Below, piece by piece: positions 11,442 through 23,504 of a DNA stretch of 64,000 nucleotides. The position numbers were made by a program, and so were the translations under genes. Under the pieces are notes generated by a model that had not been told where the DNA came from, did not search any database, and saw only the letters and a list, made by a program, of their open reading frames with translations. The stretch is from Isoperla grammatica (lineage: Eukaryota; Arthropoda; Insecta; Plecoptera; Perlodidae), in assembly GCA_945910005.1 (NCBI GenBank), contig OX246747.1:2154254-2218253 (forward strand), in the 5' to 3' direction. Within the stretch, counting starts at the first letter, position 1, and each line of letters starts with the position of its first letter.

Positions 11442-11442
<1 letters not shown>
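10341..11442. other. Non-coding, homopolymer-rich stretch
   Basis: Contains a poly(G) run near 10650 and a poly(C) run near 10695, AT-rich sequence and no supported gene. Confidence 0.5.
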
Positions 11443-11516
<74 letters not shown>

Positions 11517-11571
11517 ATTATCATTATTATTCTTCTTATTATTATCACTATTATTATTATTATTATTATTA

Positions 11572-11620
<49 letters not shown>

Positions 11621-11622
11621 TA
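11443..11622. repeat. (ATT)n microsatellite
   Basis: About 180 bp of nearly pure ATT trinucleotides with short interruptions (TTCTTC, ATCACT). Open frames of poly-Asn or poly-Ile here are artefacts. Confidence 0.97.
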
Positions 11623-11639
11623 TTATTTGCGGTGAATAA

Positions 11640-13020
11640 AGTTTCGTCCATTTATCGTTTCTACGGGAACGAACAGTTAGTACACGAAACACGTAAGACA
11701 ATGGTTCAAAAGTTAATTCTTTGTTCATGAGAAATGCTGCACATGACGTTTTTGGTCAAAGACTAGGCCAGGTGGTTTCTGCTCTCGGTGAGATTTCGAT
11801 ATATTTCTTTTTTGGTAATTTTTAATTGAAACACAATTTCTGTGACTGCACGTACAGTTTTATTTATGAGGCAGTACGGATAAATTGAACATGAAAAATG
11901 AATGAATGAAAAATGAAAATAAAAGAAAACAAACCCTCAGCTAGCTCAAACTTTGGGTTGTAGAGCACAAAAATACATATTAAAAAGTTGTTGTTACTTA
12001 ATAAAAAAGATGAATTGATGGTTGTAGGATAATGGGAATTTAAAAAATAGAATTGTATAGAATACAAATCTTAATGTTTAATTAATTGACACAAAACGTT
12101 ACACACAAAAATGAAATACATAACAAAAATGAATGAACAAAGGAAACAAAAATCTGAAATAAATATCGTTAATACTAATCTACCTTCCTATGGTCATAGT
12201 ATGGGTAAAAAAGTAATAACGATACCTGCTGTTGTAGCGCTGACTGGAGATGGCTTGATGGATGACGATGGTAATGGTGATGAAGATGTTGACGATGTTG
12301 ACAATTTGGTAGATGCAGCAGCCGGAGAGCTGGTGTGAATGTTCGGATGATAACAGTGTCTACTGGGTTGTAGTTGTGGTTCTTGCCTGATTGTTGTATT
12401 ATTTGTTGTTACTTCTTCATTTATGTTTACGTATGAATAAATTTTATGGTTGTTATTATTAGACAAACTTATACTTCAAACAACACTTCACTCCTAAGTT
12501 ATCACGCACTCGGCCCACCCGGCCATTGTCTCCTTGATAAACTACCGACCTCCTCGGCCCGCGGCCGTCTTCCTTCTCCAAAACTCGACTTACTCGGCCA
12601 TTGTCCGTCTTCGTTCTGTCTTCACGTCCCTCAGGACTCCGGCTACAAACTTGCCCCTATGTTCTTAGGGCGACCAATCAGAAGGCTCATTTATTGTTAC
12701 GTCATGGAAGATTTTGAATTTGGTTTACCCTAACTAGGGGGGTGTAGTGGCCTAAAAATGGACTAGCCTGGTACTTAGCCTTGAAGTGAAAGCTCTCACC
12801 CTCGGCGTGGTAACAACCTCTGACCTCCCCTCCAAGACAAATACCAGACCGTCATTAAAAATGTCAAATAATTTAGAAAAGTGATACCCTTCTGAGAGGT
12901 TTCCCTTGACTAGACGCGCATATGGCTTTTAAGAACACCCAAGCCGTGTGGGACAAGCCTGTACCGTCTCAATTATAAGTTATATTAGTTTTGAAATAGG
13001 AACACGAGTTTGGAATAATT
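11640..13020. other. Intergenic; possible CCAAT/CRE-like island near 12.5-12.7 kb
   Basis: No supported gene. A GC-richer patch at about 12500-12720 has repeated CTCGGCCATTGTC-type motifs, a GACCAATCAGA CCAAT box near 12674 and TTACGTCATGG near 12700, similar in layout to the cluster at 6194-6273. It could be a promoter, or the end of a mobile element. Confidence 0.35.
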
Positions 13021-13040
13021 ATGATCATCCTTGTTTACAG

Positions 13041-13390
13041 GACTGCTTCAGGGAAGAGATCGACTGGACGTCAGCCAAGAAGATGAGGCGGGTAGCTGAG
13101 TCGCTGGCATAGTGGGCACTGGTACTGCGGCGAGTTGACGGTGGGGGAGAGGAGCGCCGGGTGTTGCCATTGTGGTGCAGTTGGGGAACCCCCTTCAGCT
13201 GTAGGTACCAGTTGGTTGATGCACAAGCCTTCAGTAAGCGTACTAACGCAGTTGTAAGGGAGCTGGCTCATAGGGAGCAAACATAGGCTTTGGGGAACCA
13301 CTGCCCCTCTGGTCTCAAACCCACAGATCGGCAACTCTTGCCCCGGTGACCACTTCTACGCCATGAACGCGTCACATCAAGCAAGAAGAG
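13041..13390 (+). other. Candidate exon, unidentified
   Basis: Preceded by a good acceptor (TCATCCTTGTTTACAG) and ending in AAGAAGAG followed by the donor GTAAGT. Frame 1 reads DCFREEIDWTSAKKMRRVAE then SLA and stops after 23 codons, which could be a protein C-terminus with the rest untranslated. No family recognised; it could equally be part of a non-coding transcript. Confidence 0.25.
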
Positions 13391-13422
13391 GTAAGTTCAC
13401 TTGATATGCTCGTTTCACATTA

Positions 13423-13552
13423 TTAACCTTGGGGATGCTGACGTCATAGACAAGTGAGGCATTGGCCAATCAAATGTCAGTATTTGAAAAAGCTCCCCGC
13501 TGATTGGCTTGGACTCCCTCATTTCTGACGTCAGCATTATCAAGGTTCTTAA
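13423..13552. repeat. 130-bp palindrome carrying paired CRE and CCAAT motifs
   Basis: TTAACCTTGGGGATGCTGAC on the left pairs with CAGCATTATCAAGGTTCTTAA on the right. Each arm has GCTGACGTCA and an inverted CCAAT (GGCCAATCA / TGATTGGC). It starts 33 bp after the donor at 13391. Probably a small MITE that carries transcription-factor-like motifs. Confidence 0.65.
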
Positions 13553-13559
13553 TTATATT

Positions 13560-15140
13560 AGGGGTAGGGAGTAGGCTTGACATCCATACCTTGTTACGCT
13601 TGCCTTGCTACCTAAAATCTCTCCACACATGCTATTCTCTAAAAATGCGTTTTATGTTTCTTTCATTTATAATTTCAATCCCCTCAGTGGCACTCTAGCT
13701 TACTCACTCTTCGCTTACTATTCACTGTTTACTTTAATTACTATTTACTATACTGTTACACTATTGCTTCGCTTTGCTGTTGTACTACGTATATTATATT
13801 TTTACACTTGACTTTAGATTTAAACTTTAGCTTTATGAACACAATAAATATATGTATTTAATTATTATCTTCTTCTTCTCGAATGCCCACATTTGGCTAT
13901 TATGCCATCATGCTGGATCTGGTCAACCAGTAGAGACACGCTTCTTTCTCCACCCTCTTCATGCCGCTCGGCATTGCGTCACGTTCACATGCCAGTTTTG
14001 GGCATACAAACAGGTGGCTCCTATCCTGCTCCCCATTTCCCCATAACATTATTATTATTATTATTATTATTTATTTATCAATATCAGACATTGTACATTG
14101 GAAGTAATTACTTAATATAAATGCCTAATTTTGAAAGGATGCAGGAAGCGGGCCAACGGTCCATCCACAAGGGTTGTGTCCTGCATCCATGTAAATTTAA
14201 ACTAATACTAAGGCATATGAATATTTGATGTAATACTAATTAAAATATGTCTAATGACATGTGATGATTGACGATGAGAATGAACATAAATAGGCGATGT
14301 AATATGACGCGTGAGGTGATGGGTGATGTTTATGAAATGAGGCCTTAACTTATTATCTAACCAAATCAATAAGTCCATCAATTGTTCGTTATCATGTCAG
14401 TATAAATTCCCTTGGCCGCACTCTATAGTGTCTCGTTCGTGGCACCGGTATATTATCAAAACCACATGTATTTTACAACCATTGATGAACGAAATATTTC
14501 ACATAAAAAAGTCAAAACTAATCGAAACTTTAATTTGATGAACTTACAATAATTATGCAAGACTGAGTAAATACAACAGTAAAGCGATCGCAACGCTCGT
14601 TTTGCTGTTCGGTATTTAAAATTGAAGTAGGCTCAATAACAGGACTGCTTAATCACAATAGTTCACAACAAAGTATAACTACCTGATTTATAGATTCCTC
14701 CTCATAACACATTCATTCGTCTTCCTATATCCTACACATGCAAACTAACATCTCATATTTACTATATAGCTTATATGCATACAATAAAAATTTTGATTTT
14801 ACATAACATAACCTTGTAAATTTATTTTCACTGTTCTAATAATTTTGAAATAATTTTTTTGCCTAATTATATTTTGTTTTCCTTTAAATATATCATAAAC
14901 ACTGACAAATCTATTTATTTCGTGGGATGCTTATTTATGCTGTAAAGGTAGTAGCCTATAATTAGTGACCACTAATATTAATTATCATGATTTTTTCATT
15001 TTTTTTTTTTTTATTTACAAACTGGCAACGAAACCCAAGTTATTGAAATATTTCGCTTAGAACGGTTTTAGGAAATTACACAGTTCTCTGATGACAATGA
15101 TTACGTTAGGAAATACATTTGTACATAAGTGTAACTACAT
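13560..15140. other. AT-rich non-coding stretch
   Basis: No supported gene. A short (ATT)n run is at 14049-14073. Simple T-rich and AT-rich sequence dominates. Confidence 0.5.
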
Positions 15141-15162
15141 ATTATTTTGTTTCTGTCCTCAG

Positions 15163-15570
15163 GGCTGCCGACTACGAGACTCATGTGTAGCTATTGTGTC
15201 ACTTGGGCGAAGGTTCAAAGTGGTGAGGGTGTCGGTGTCTTGGCGGGGAATCCGGCAGGTACATGGCGTGCGTACGGAACACGCCTGGCATGTGGACCTG
15301 CAAACCTGAGGGTGCTTCCAAACGGGTTTGGTCATCAGTATAAAGTCTCGCCTTTAGGCACCGCTTAATTGTGGGTGATTAGTGACGTTCAAGAGTTGTT
15401 CGTTGCTTCTCATTGTTGAGGTACTCCACGGAGGACCAATACTTAAGGATCCTGCACGCCTGGACCCACCGCGAGCCTGATGACTTGCCATTGCGATCCC
15501 TAGCCCTTGTGTTCACATAGCTATACCTTCGAGACGTCGAGACGTCGAGCGGCCTATAGGGTCATGTCTG
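15163..15570 (+). other. Candidate exon, unidentified
   Basis: A strong acceptor (TTTTGTTTCTGTCCTCAG) precedes and a good donor (CATGTCTG then GTGAGT) follows. One frame is open for about 68 codons from the acceptor (containing MCSYCVTWAKVQSGEGVGVL and CGPANLRVLPNG), another for about 49 codons; both stop before the donor. GC content is higher than in the surroundings. No family assigned. Confidence 0.3.
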
Positions 15571-15617
15571 GTGAGTAACATTCATTGACGACAGTATGTT
15601 ATGTGTGTATATATATT

Positions 15618-15901
15618 CATAGTTCCCACGTGACGTCACAGCGGCCATGATTGCGACACAATTGAGGAAGACCAATCCAAGATCATTAGCAAATACTATT
15701 CAAATTTAATAAATAAGCCTAATTAAGAATTTAAAAAGTAAACATAATTAATACAAAATAAAAAAATACCACACATACAAAATTATTATAAAAAGCAGGC
15801 TGGATTTTAAACAATGAAGAGTTTATATGTTCTACCACAACCGCCTACAATTGTTTCTCCATGGCAACGTCAAAAAAGATGTGACGTACGTACAACCTAT
15901 G
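15618..15901. mobile_element. MITE family B, copy 1
   Basis: Begins CATAGTTCCCACGTGACGTC and ends TGACGTACGTACAACCTATG, giving imperfect terminal inverted repeats. The same ends, with a mostly different interior, recur at 21884-22125. Non-coding. Confidence 0.7.
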
Positions 15902-17203
15902 AATATGTATGTAGGTGTGTGTGCATTAAATTATTTTACGGTACAAAACCACGTTATAATTTTGAATCGCATAAACGCAAAATCAGCCATCTCCGTAAAG
16001 CTTGACTTTGAAATAAACAACAATACTTCTGCTACTTTAATATTCTAATCAACACAGTTTTCTGTTTACAATTAGATGTCAATTCAGTCAAACTAATATT
16101 ATAAATTATGAGTTATACCTAAATTTGTTGACCAGATGCAGGATTTGAGATGGTTCACTTATGAATCACAACTTATTAATTTGGACAAAACAATTGTAAA
16201 TGCAAAGTAAGTAGCAGGTCATATCAAGCTGATTTGCTGTTTTTCATTAGTTAATTTAATTAGTATTACAAATTAATCAATAGAGTTAATAGCACTTAAG
16301 ATTTTTTAATTTTAATACTGATGGATAGTGTTACGTAAAATCGAAGACAGAATTAAGTAGAACGACAAAATAAAAACTCATTTATAAATTGATTTATACC
16401 ACTATACATAATGATAATAATAATGTTTATTAAATACTAATACTCCTTGATAATATCACTTAAAATCAAAAACACAATTTTCGAACATAACTAAATTTAT
16501 TATAATTAATAATATGTATAACAAATATATAAATATTTATAAAAGAATAGAAGAACAATTAAAAAAGAAAATTTACCAGACAGCCGTTGTTGCTTTGTTA
16601 TGCAATTATTTCAATGGGTGAATATCGATGATAACATATTTCTCAATAGCTCTTAAAAAGATGGACAGGTTTTGCATCTGAACGATATTTTCATACGCGA
16701 ATAACGAAGGAAATGATTGATTTTTGAAACTTAGATTATGAAAAAATTGCTAAAGGCTATAATTCTATAATTTTCTGACCATGATTCAATTTCTGCTAAA
16801 AGAAAAAAAAATGCAGATGGTAGGTTTTCCAGCAACAGGACTTCATCTTCATTATCCTTATATAAATTTTCTTTTTTTTCCCCTTTTTTTCATTGACATC
16901 TAATATTTGCATTGCAAATAACTAACTCATATATATATGTGAACCACATTACTGATGAATACAAAAAAGTTAAGTTACACAATATTTCTGATGCTTATTA
17001 AGCAAATCAAACAATTAAATATAATAGGGAACACTTAATAGTCCTACATTTCATTGAACTATGGAGATGAGTGCAATAGAGCACTAACGATGCATTTGTA
17101 TTACTTTTTCAGATTGGTATGTGATTGGAAAAGAAAAAACTCAGATCGTCGTCCATAATAAAAGTTTATCTTGGTATCGTTTATTGCTTGCTGGGCATAG
17201 TGC
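15902..17203. other. AT-rich non-coding stretch
   Basis: Very AT-rich, no supported gene, no clear repeat other than short A and T runs. Confidence 0.5.
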
Positions 17204-19314
17204 TCTACTTTTACGCAAGCTGGAAAGAATAGCCTGAGTGATCTGGTTAGGTAAATACGATGAGCAAACCGCTCTACTTTGAATACAGGCTGGACAGAAT
17301 TGCCTGAGTGATCTGGTTAGGTAGGGGCGATGAGCAAACCGCTCTACTTTGAATACAGGCTGGACAGAATAGCCTGAGTGATATGGTTAGGAAGGGGCGA
17401 TGAGCATACAGCTCTGCATTGAATACAGGCTGGACAGAATAGCCTGAGTGATGTGGTTAGGTAGGGGCGATGAGCATACAGCTCTTCTATGAATACAGGC
17501 TGGACAGAATAGCCTGAGTGATATGGTTAGGTAGGGGCGATGAGCATACAGCTCTTCTATGAATACAGGCTGGACAGAATAGCCTGAGTGATATGGTTAG
17601 GTAGGGGCGATGAGCATACAGCTCTTCTATGAATACAGGCTGGACAGAATAGCCTGAGTGATGTGGTTAGGTAGGGGCGATGAGCATACAGCTCTGCATT
17701 GAATACAGGCTGGACAGAATAGCCTGAGTGATGTGGTTAGGTAGGGGCGATGAGCATACAGCTCTGCGTTGAATACAGACAGGCTGGACAGAATAGCCTG
17801 AGTGATGTGGTTAGGTAGGGGCGATGAGCATACAGCTCTGCGTTGAATACAGACAGGCTGGACAGAATAGCCTGAGTGATGCGGTTAGGTAGGGGCGATG
17901 ACCATACAGCTTTGCATTGAATACAGGCTGGACAGAATAGCCTGAGTGATATGGTTAGGTAGGGCGATGAGCAAACGGCTCTGCATTGAATACAGGCTGG
18001 ACAGAATAGCCTGAGTGATGTGGTTAGGTAGGGGCGATGAGCATACAGCTCTGCGTTGAATACAGGCTGAACAGAATAGCCTGAGTGATGTGGTTAGGTA
18101 GGACCGATGAGCATACAGCTCTGCGTTGAATACAGGCTGAACAGAATAGCCTGAGTGATGTGGTTAGGTAGGGCCGATGAGCATACAGCTCTGCATTGAA
18201 TACAGGCTGAACAGAATAGCCTGAGTGATGTGGTTAGGTAGGGGCGATGAGCATACAGCTTTGCATTGAATACAGGCTGGACAGAATAGCCTGAGTGATA
18301 TGGTTAGGTAGGGCGATGAGCAAACGGCTCTGCATTGAATACAGGCTGAACAAAATAGCCTGAGTGATGTGGTTAGGTAGGGGCGATGAGCATACAGCTC
18401 TGCATTGAATACAGGCTGAACAGAATATTCTGAGTGATGTGGTTAGGTAGGGGCGATGAGCATACAGCTCTGCATTGCATACAGGCTGGACAGAATAGCC
18501 TGAGTGATGTGGTTAGGTAGGGGCGATGAGCATACAGCTCTGCATTGAATACAGGCTGAACGGAATAGCCTGAGTGATGCGGTTAGGTAGGGGCGATGAG
18601 CATACAGCTCTGCATTGAATACAGGCTGAACAGAATAGCCTGAGTGATGTGGTTAGGTAGGGGCGATGAGCATACAGCTCTGCACTGAATACAGGCTGAA
18701 CAGAATAGCCTGAGTGATGTGGTTAGGTAGGGACGATGAGCAAACGGCTCTGCATTGAATACAGGCTGAACAGAATAGCCTGAGTGATGTGGTTAGGTAG
18801 GGGCGATGAGCATACAGCTCTGCATTGAATACAGGCTGAACAGAATAGCCTGAGTGATGTGGTTAGGTAGGACCGATGAGCATACAGCTCTGCATTGAAT
18901 ACAGGCTGGACAGAATAGCCTGAGTGATGTGGTTAGGTAGGGCCGATGAGCATACAGCTCTGCACTGAATACAGGCTGAACAGAATAGCCTGAGTGATGT
19001 GGTTAGGTAGGGGCGATGAGCAAACGGCTCTGCATTGAATACAGGCTGAACAGAATAGCCTGAGTGATGTGGTTAGGTAGGGCCGATGAGCATACAGCTC
19101 TGCATTGAATACATGCTGAACAGAATAGCCTGAGTGATGTGGTTAGGTAGGGCCGATGAGCATACAGCTCTGCACTGAATACAGGCTGAACAGAATAGCC
19201 TGAGTGATGTGGTTAGGTAGGGGCGATGAGCAAACGGCTCTGCATTGAATACAGGCTGAACAGAATAGCCTGAGTGATCTAGTTAGGTAGGGCCGATAAG
19301 CATACAGCTCTACT
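17204..19314 (+). repeat. 30-copy minisatellite, 70-bp unit
   Basis: The unit contains TGAATACAGGCTGAACAGAA, TAGCCTGAGTGATGTGGTTA, GGTAGGGGCGATGAGCATAC and AGCTCTGCAT. Substitution variants (GCAAACGG for GCATACAG, GGACCG or GGCCG for GGGGCG, CTGGACAG for CTGAACAG) recur at intervals, so blocks of units were duplicated together. The first units (17204-17400) are most diverged. No reading frame is maintained. Confidence 0.96.
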
Positions 19315-19480
19315 CTATCTCATACTGCTCAACGCGGGACGAGGCTGCACTACATATTGCTCAACGCGGGAGGAGGCTGCAGTATATACTGCTCATGCTA
19401 ATGGATGGTGCATGACAACCAGACAACGGATCCACACTACATGACCTTGACATCTACTGTACTCCCACAAGAAGAGAGAG
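19315..19480 (+). other. Candidate exon 3' part, unidentified
   Basis: Starts with a 38-40 bp near-duplicate (CTGCTCAACGCGGGACGAGG / TTGCTCAACGCGGGAGGAGG) and ends CAAGAAGAGAGAG followed by GTAAAT. The last 75 bp resemble the exon-like segment ending at 10340. Stops occur in the frame equivalent to PDNG. No acceptor was identified, so the 5' limit is unknown. Confidence 0.2.
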
Positions 19481-19611
19481 GTAAATTAATTTGCGATTTT
19501 ATAGCTATGTGTTTCTAAATTTATATTTGCCTGCATTGGCTTTATTGGAAAGGATAAGTCATGGGGTTGGGCATATATCACTATATTTGCCGCATCTCTA
19601 GAACATGTACG

Positions 19612-19690
19612 TTGATCGAACCGGTAGAGATTGCTCAGTGGTAGCTCACTGACCTTGTATGCATGAGATCACTGGTTCGATGCCCGGTTA
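19612..19690 (+). ncRNA. tRNA-like sequence (SINE head)
   Basis: Contains ATTGCTCAGTGGTAGCTCAC (D-arm/A-box-like) and CTGGTTCGATGCCCGG (B-box/T-arm-like, one base from consensus). Spacing fits a tRNA. The acceptor stem is poor, so a tRNA-derived SINE or pseudogene is more likely than a working tRNA. Confidence 0.5.
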
Positions 19691-19699
19691 ATTTTATCT

Positions 19700-21090
19700 T
19701 GTCTGAAGGGTTTTCTTTCAAGGGATACTCATAAGGCAAATGCTAACAGCTCGTTTGCATTCCTGCTCATTACTCTTTAGTTAGTGACCTGAAGAGGGTG
19801 CGCTTCGTAGAAATGTTAGTGCTATATGTTTTCATAGATCTTCTTTTTTATGTTTCTCTTTATAACTAATATGTGAATTGAATGCTGGTTAAATATCAAA
19901 CTTTTACGGGCGCGAGACACGAAGAGTGATGAACTGTCATATTCATCCAGTTAGTAGTAGGAGCCCCGGTTAGTGTAATACACTCATGTATTTATAATGT
20001 ATTTAGACCTATGTCGTTTTGTTACAGGAATAAGACCGTGTTCTACTTTGGGGTGATGAGAAATATCGCTCAACGTTCGGAGAAAAAGTAAACCCACAAC
20101 TTGGAAACGGTAATTATATTGTTTTATAACCCTTTGACTCTTTTGATTTAGTAAATTTATACTAATATTCTGAAACAGAGTGAAAATATAGTATAGTTGC
20201 ATCAGTTACATAATCAGTATTTACATCTACGTAAGATTTGAAAATATATGCTATAGTTAGAAATGAATTAGATGAAGAACAGTGAGAAGGAGATTCTGGG
20301 TACCTACCGGTAGTTTGTTAGTGAGAGTGTATTTACAATCTTTCTCAAGTTAACAGTTCACCAATGATTCACCATTCTGACACGGGAAAATAGTTCACAT
20401 TTTGCAGATTAAGATATTTAGTAATTTTGCTTTATTTTTATCTTTACCTTATAATAATCTTGAATAACGAAACATCATTGCATGTTTTGAGATATATTTT
20501 TTAACATAATGATTAATATAAGATGTAAACAAATAAAACACAACTTATCTGAAAGAGTGAAGATACAGTGATCGAAGTAAATGAATTAATATCTTAATTA
20601 ATCAATGCTGTTGTGCTACAAACGTGTTTGTGATTGGAGTGTGTGATGGTTCAAACGTAGGTTTTAATTAAAGTCCCCCCTGGAAATCAGTCTCGTTACT
20701 GAGTGGGTAGACTCTATAAATACGAATGTATTTATTTATTTTTATTCTTTTTAGCAATGTCAAACTCTACTCCTGAGTTAGCTCTGCAGCTGACTCATGT
20801 AGAGGAGTTTTACGAATTAATTTGTGTTTTTCATCATTGTTTCAGAATTGATGGACGATTTTAAGAGAAGCTCTACTCATCCACCACTGAAGAGTTTGAA
20901 TAATAATGTGTACGTAAATATGAAGTTCTGCTGTCAACAAGCAGGAAAGAATCATGTTTTATATGTAAGAAGTCACACGATTCAGGCACTGCGTTCTAAG
21001 GAGTTTCCTGTTCTAGATAATTAAGAGTTAATAGCACTTATGTTTTAGTATTTTAAACCAATTACACACTGTGCTAAAACCTTGGTTATT
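19700..21090. other. Intergenic, no supported gene
   Basis: AT-rich. The motif TTACTGAGTGGGTAGACTCT at about 20695 also occurs at about 58313 inside the SUMF1 intron, so part of this is a dispersed repeat. A 66-codon open frame at 20824-21024 has no recognisable domain. Confidence 0.45.
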
Positions 21091-21095
21091 GATAT

Positions 21096-21222
21096 TTATT
21101 AGCAAGATATTTCGGAGTCTCTTACTCCTTCCTAAAGCACTGTCTCTGTCTGACTGGCGCCGGTCAGGCATAGACAGTGCTTGAGGAAGGAGTTGGTGAC
21201 CTCGTAATACCTCGCTTAGTAA
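21096..21222. repeat. Long hairpin, near-perfect 70-nt core
   Basis: The core 21124-21193 folds as ACTCCTTCCTAAAGCACTGT against ACAGTGCTTGAGGAAGGAGT, with an inner CTGAC/GTCAG pair and loop TGGCGCCG. The outer flanks (TATTAGCAAGATATTTCGGAG against its degenerate complement) extend the palindrome to about 127 bp. Shape and size resemble a miRNA precursor, but extension into a longer palindrome suggests a small foldback transposon. Confidence 0.7.
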
Positions 21223-21883
21223 GTGATCTAGGTGTCCAGTGTGTACTTGTATTTACACCGGTACATTTTGAACTCGATTGGTTCATTTTGTATCGATAAC
21301 TTCTTTGTAAAAGGAGTGAACTGGTTTATCAAAACTGTTCAATAACTGTTACATAAACGTTTCCGTATAAAAGCTTCAAATTGCTAATTCTAAAAGGAGA
21401 CATTGCGGAGTTTCACTTCAGTTTTGCTTCGTCTAATATTCTTGTACAGCTGTAATAAGCACGTGTGAGTCTCGCGTTGATATTGCGCGTGTACACAGCA
21501 CAATGTTATCGCACAGTAGCAGTAGACTAGTTGTGTATTTGTGTGTGGTAGATACATGGAGTGTTTTGTTTTATAGTGGTGGTGGTGAATAGCATAGTTA
21601 AGTGCTGAGTACACGCGCTACATAAATATACGCGATAACTGTAAATACAACGTATTTTGGATTTTGTCGACATCTTAAGCCGATATTTGGATGTGAAACT
21701 TGACAAATTAATATCAAAACATACCCTCAGCTAGTTGATCTTGTAGTTTTGGCCCATCTGCAAGATACACTTGCTCAAGGTAAAGAGATTGAAGCCTCGT
21801 TCACTCCTTATGTAAAAACACAACAATTCTACATAAACAATGACAACATTCAGACGGGAGGTTTTTCCTACAGTTCTGTATTT
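21223..21883. other. Intergenic, no supported gene
   Basis: AT-rich; no domain, RNA gene or repeat recognised. Confidence 0.45.
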
Positions 21884-22125
21884 ATAGTTCCCACGTGACG
21901 TCAGAGCGGCCTTGATTAGGATGCAATGGATTTAGACATAGCCTAAAACATTGTAACGTTTAATTTGAAAATTTACTTTAGTAATTCCACTTATGTGCAC
22001 ACACACAAAACAAAAATAATAAAATATCTAAGATGGTTTGTAGTCTACCATGTAGATATAAACCACCAATGAATGGTCGTAAATATGGCCGCTACGTGCA
22101 CATGGTGACGTACGTACAACCTATG
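21884..22125. mobile_element. MITE family B, copy 2
   Basis: Shares the end TATAGTTCCCACGTGACGTC and the end TGACGTACGTACAACCTATG with 15618-15901, and the GCGGCC motif just inside the left end. The interior has largely diverged. Confidence 0.65.
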
Positions 22126-22721
22126 GATATGGAGAGGAATGTCTATGGGTGGCAAGGTGAGAATAATCGGTCAGAACTGTACCTACTGACCCATATAACT
22201 TAAAGTGTTGTGCTTTTGTCCAAGATTGTACATACAATATAATGTATTAATAAAATGCTACATTGCGAGTGAATTGTCTATAATTTCTCTTGGTCTATTA
22301 TTTATTATTAATTTTGTTTGTGATTTTAAATGTGTAATTAGTCCTGTGTTTGACAAACCCCATGTTGTTACTATATGTCCTTGCTCTCTAAGTGTAACAT
22401 TATATAGCTGTCATGTATGGCTGCAAAATAAATTAACAAAACAATAGGTCTACTTTTTTCCTTCATCGCTTTTATCCTCTGTGTATCTGCTGTTATACTA
22501 CATTTACCTGCTTTTACAGTAGTATGATCAACAACTACGATATTTTCTTGTTGGAATGGATTAAGGGCGGAGTGCACACTCGAGTTAAGTATGTGATTTG
22601 TTTATGGTTGCTATAGAGTTTGTTCTTCTCGTGGAAAATTGCATGTAATAAAACAATCCCATAGCAATAAATCCTGTACTTGACTCTGCATACGGCCCTA
22701 AGATCGAAGGGTAGCTACTTG
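22126..22721. other. Intergenic, no supported gene
   Basis: AT-rich. Open frames of 80 and 68 codons are on opposite strands and show no recognisable domain. Confidence 0.45.
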
Positions 22722-23066
22722 TACGTCTAAAACCATAGACAAATTTCATTTTTTAATTATATTTAAAAAACCGCGACTCGAAATCGAAAATCTGAATCAA
22801 CAGCGCACTGTGCTTTGATAAGCCCTGCAAACAGTATGAAATATTATAACCAATAGCGTAGCTTTTTTGATTATTATATCGATAATTAGTAATACAATTA
22901 ATTAAAAATAAAAACCATACTGATTATAATGTAAGACACAATTTAGAGCATTCAGTATGTAGAGCATACCAAACCACTGTGCGCTGTTGATTCAGATTTT
23001 CGATTTCGAAGTCCATTCTTGAGATATAATTTAAAAATAAAAACATTCTTCGGTTTTTGACGTAGA
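22722..23066. mobile_element. MITE family A, copy 2
   Basis: Same palindromic element as 7318-7662: inner motif AATCAACAGCGCACTGTGCT on the left and its complement on the right, with right terminus CGGTTTTTGACGTAG. The left terminus is more diverged. A poly(G) tract (about 23141-23162) lies just outside. Confidence 0.8.
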
Positions 23067-23329
23067 GGTAAACCGCCGGGATGATCGCCATAAAGAGAAA
23101 CAAAATACATAGACGAGACTTGGAGGGTTTAGTGGACATTGGGGGGGGTGGGGGGGGGGGGGTAGTGTTAGACGTGTAGTTCGCGAACAGGGCCACCATA
23201 AACGAGAAGGAAGATACAGAGAAGAAAACATTAAACAACTGAACAAAATGATAATTAATTAATAACATTTCGTAGGAATACCCGTTACAGGGTGCACACG
23301 TCAGCTTTACCTGATGTGCCCCTCTTTAG

Positions 23330-23497
23330 GTGACCAACTAGGTTATTAGAGTATTTGGATAGTTGGGAATTAATTTCCGAGGGCTGCTAGTAGGCGGGAT
23401 TCACCTTAACGACTGAGGAAAACCTTGGAAAACCTTCAGTCAGGACTGTCGGTGGCCGGAATCGAACCGGCGACCTCCTGAATTAGAGTCTCGCATC
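23330..23497 (-). mobile_element. tRNA-derived SINE, split by a hAT-like insertion
   Basis: On the minus strand the T-arm region carries a perfect B box GGTTCGATTCC (23458-23468). Downstream is a conserved tail-like segment (GGTTTTCCAAGGTTTTCCTC). The tRNA-like 5' part (TTAGCTCATTATCAGTGGTAAG) is found on the far side of the 23505-24374 element, at about 24375-24402. The transposon therefore inserted into the SINE's D-loop region. Confidence 0.65.
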
Positions 23498-23504
23498 TTT
23501 CCAC

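Noticed and set aside
12111..12338. 75-codon acidic frame (GDGLMDDDGNGDEDVDDVDN)
   Set aside because: Arises from a GATGAYGATG simple-sequence stretch; no start context, splice sites or homology support it.
15163..15368. IGFBP-like domain in the open frame of the exon-like segment
   Set aside because: CGPANLRVLPNG and the GEG motif vaguely recall IGFBP domains, but most of the required cysteines are absent, so no domain is assigned.
17204..19314. CRISPR-like array
   Set aside because: Units are contiguous 70-bp direct repeats without unique spacers, in a eukaryotic context.
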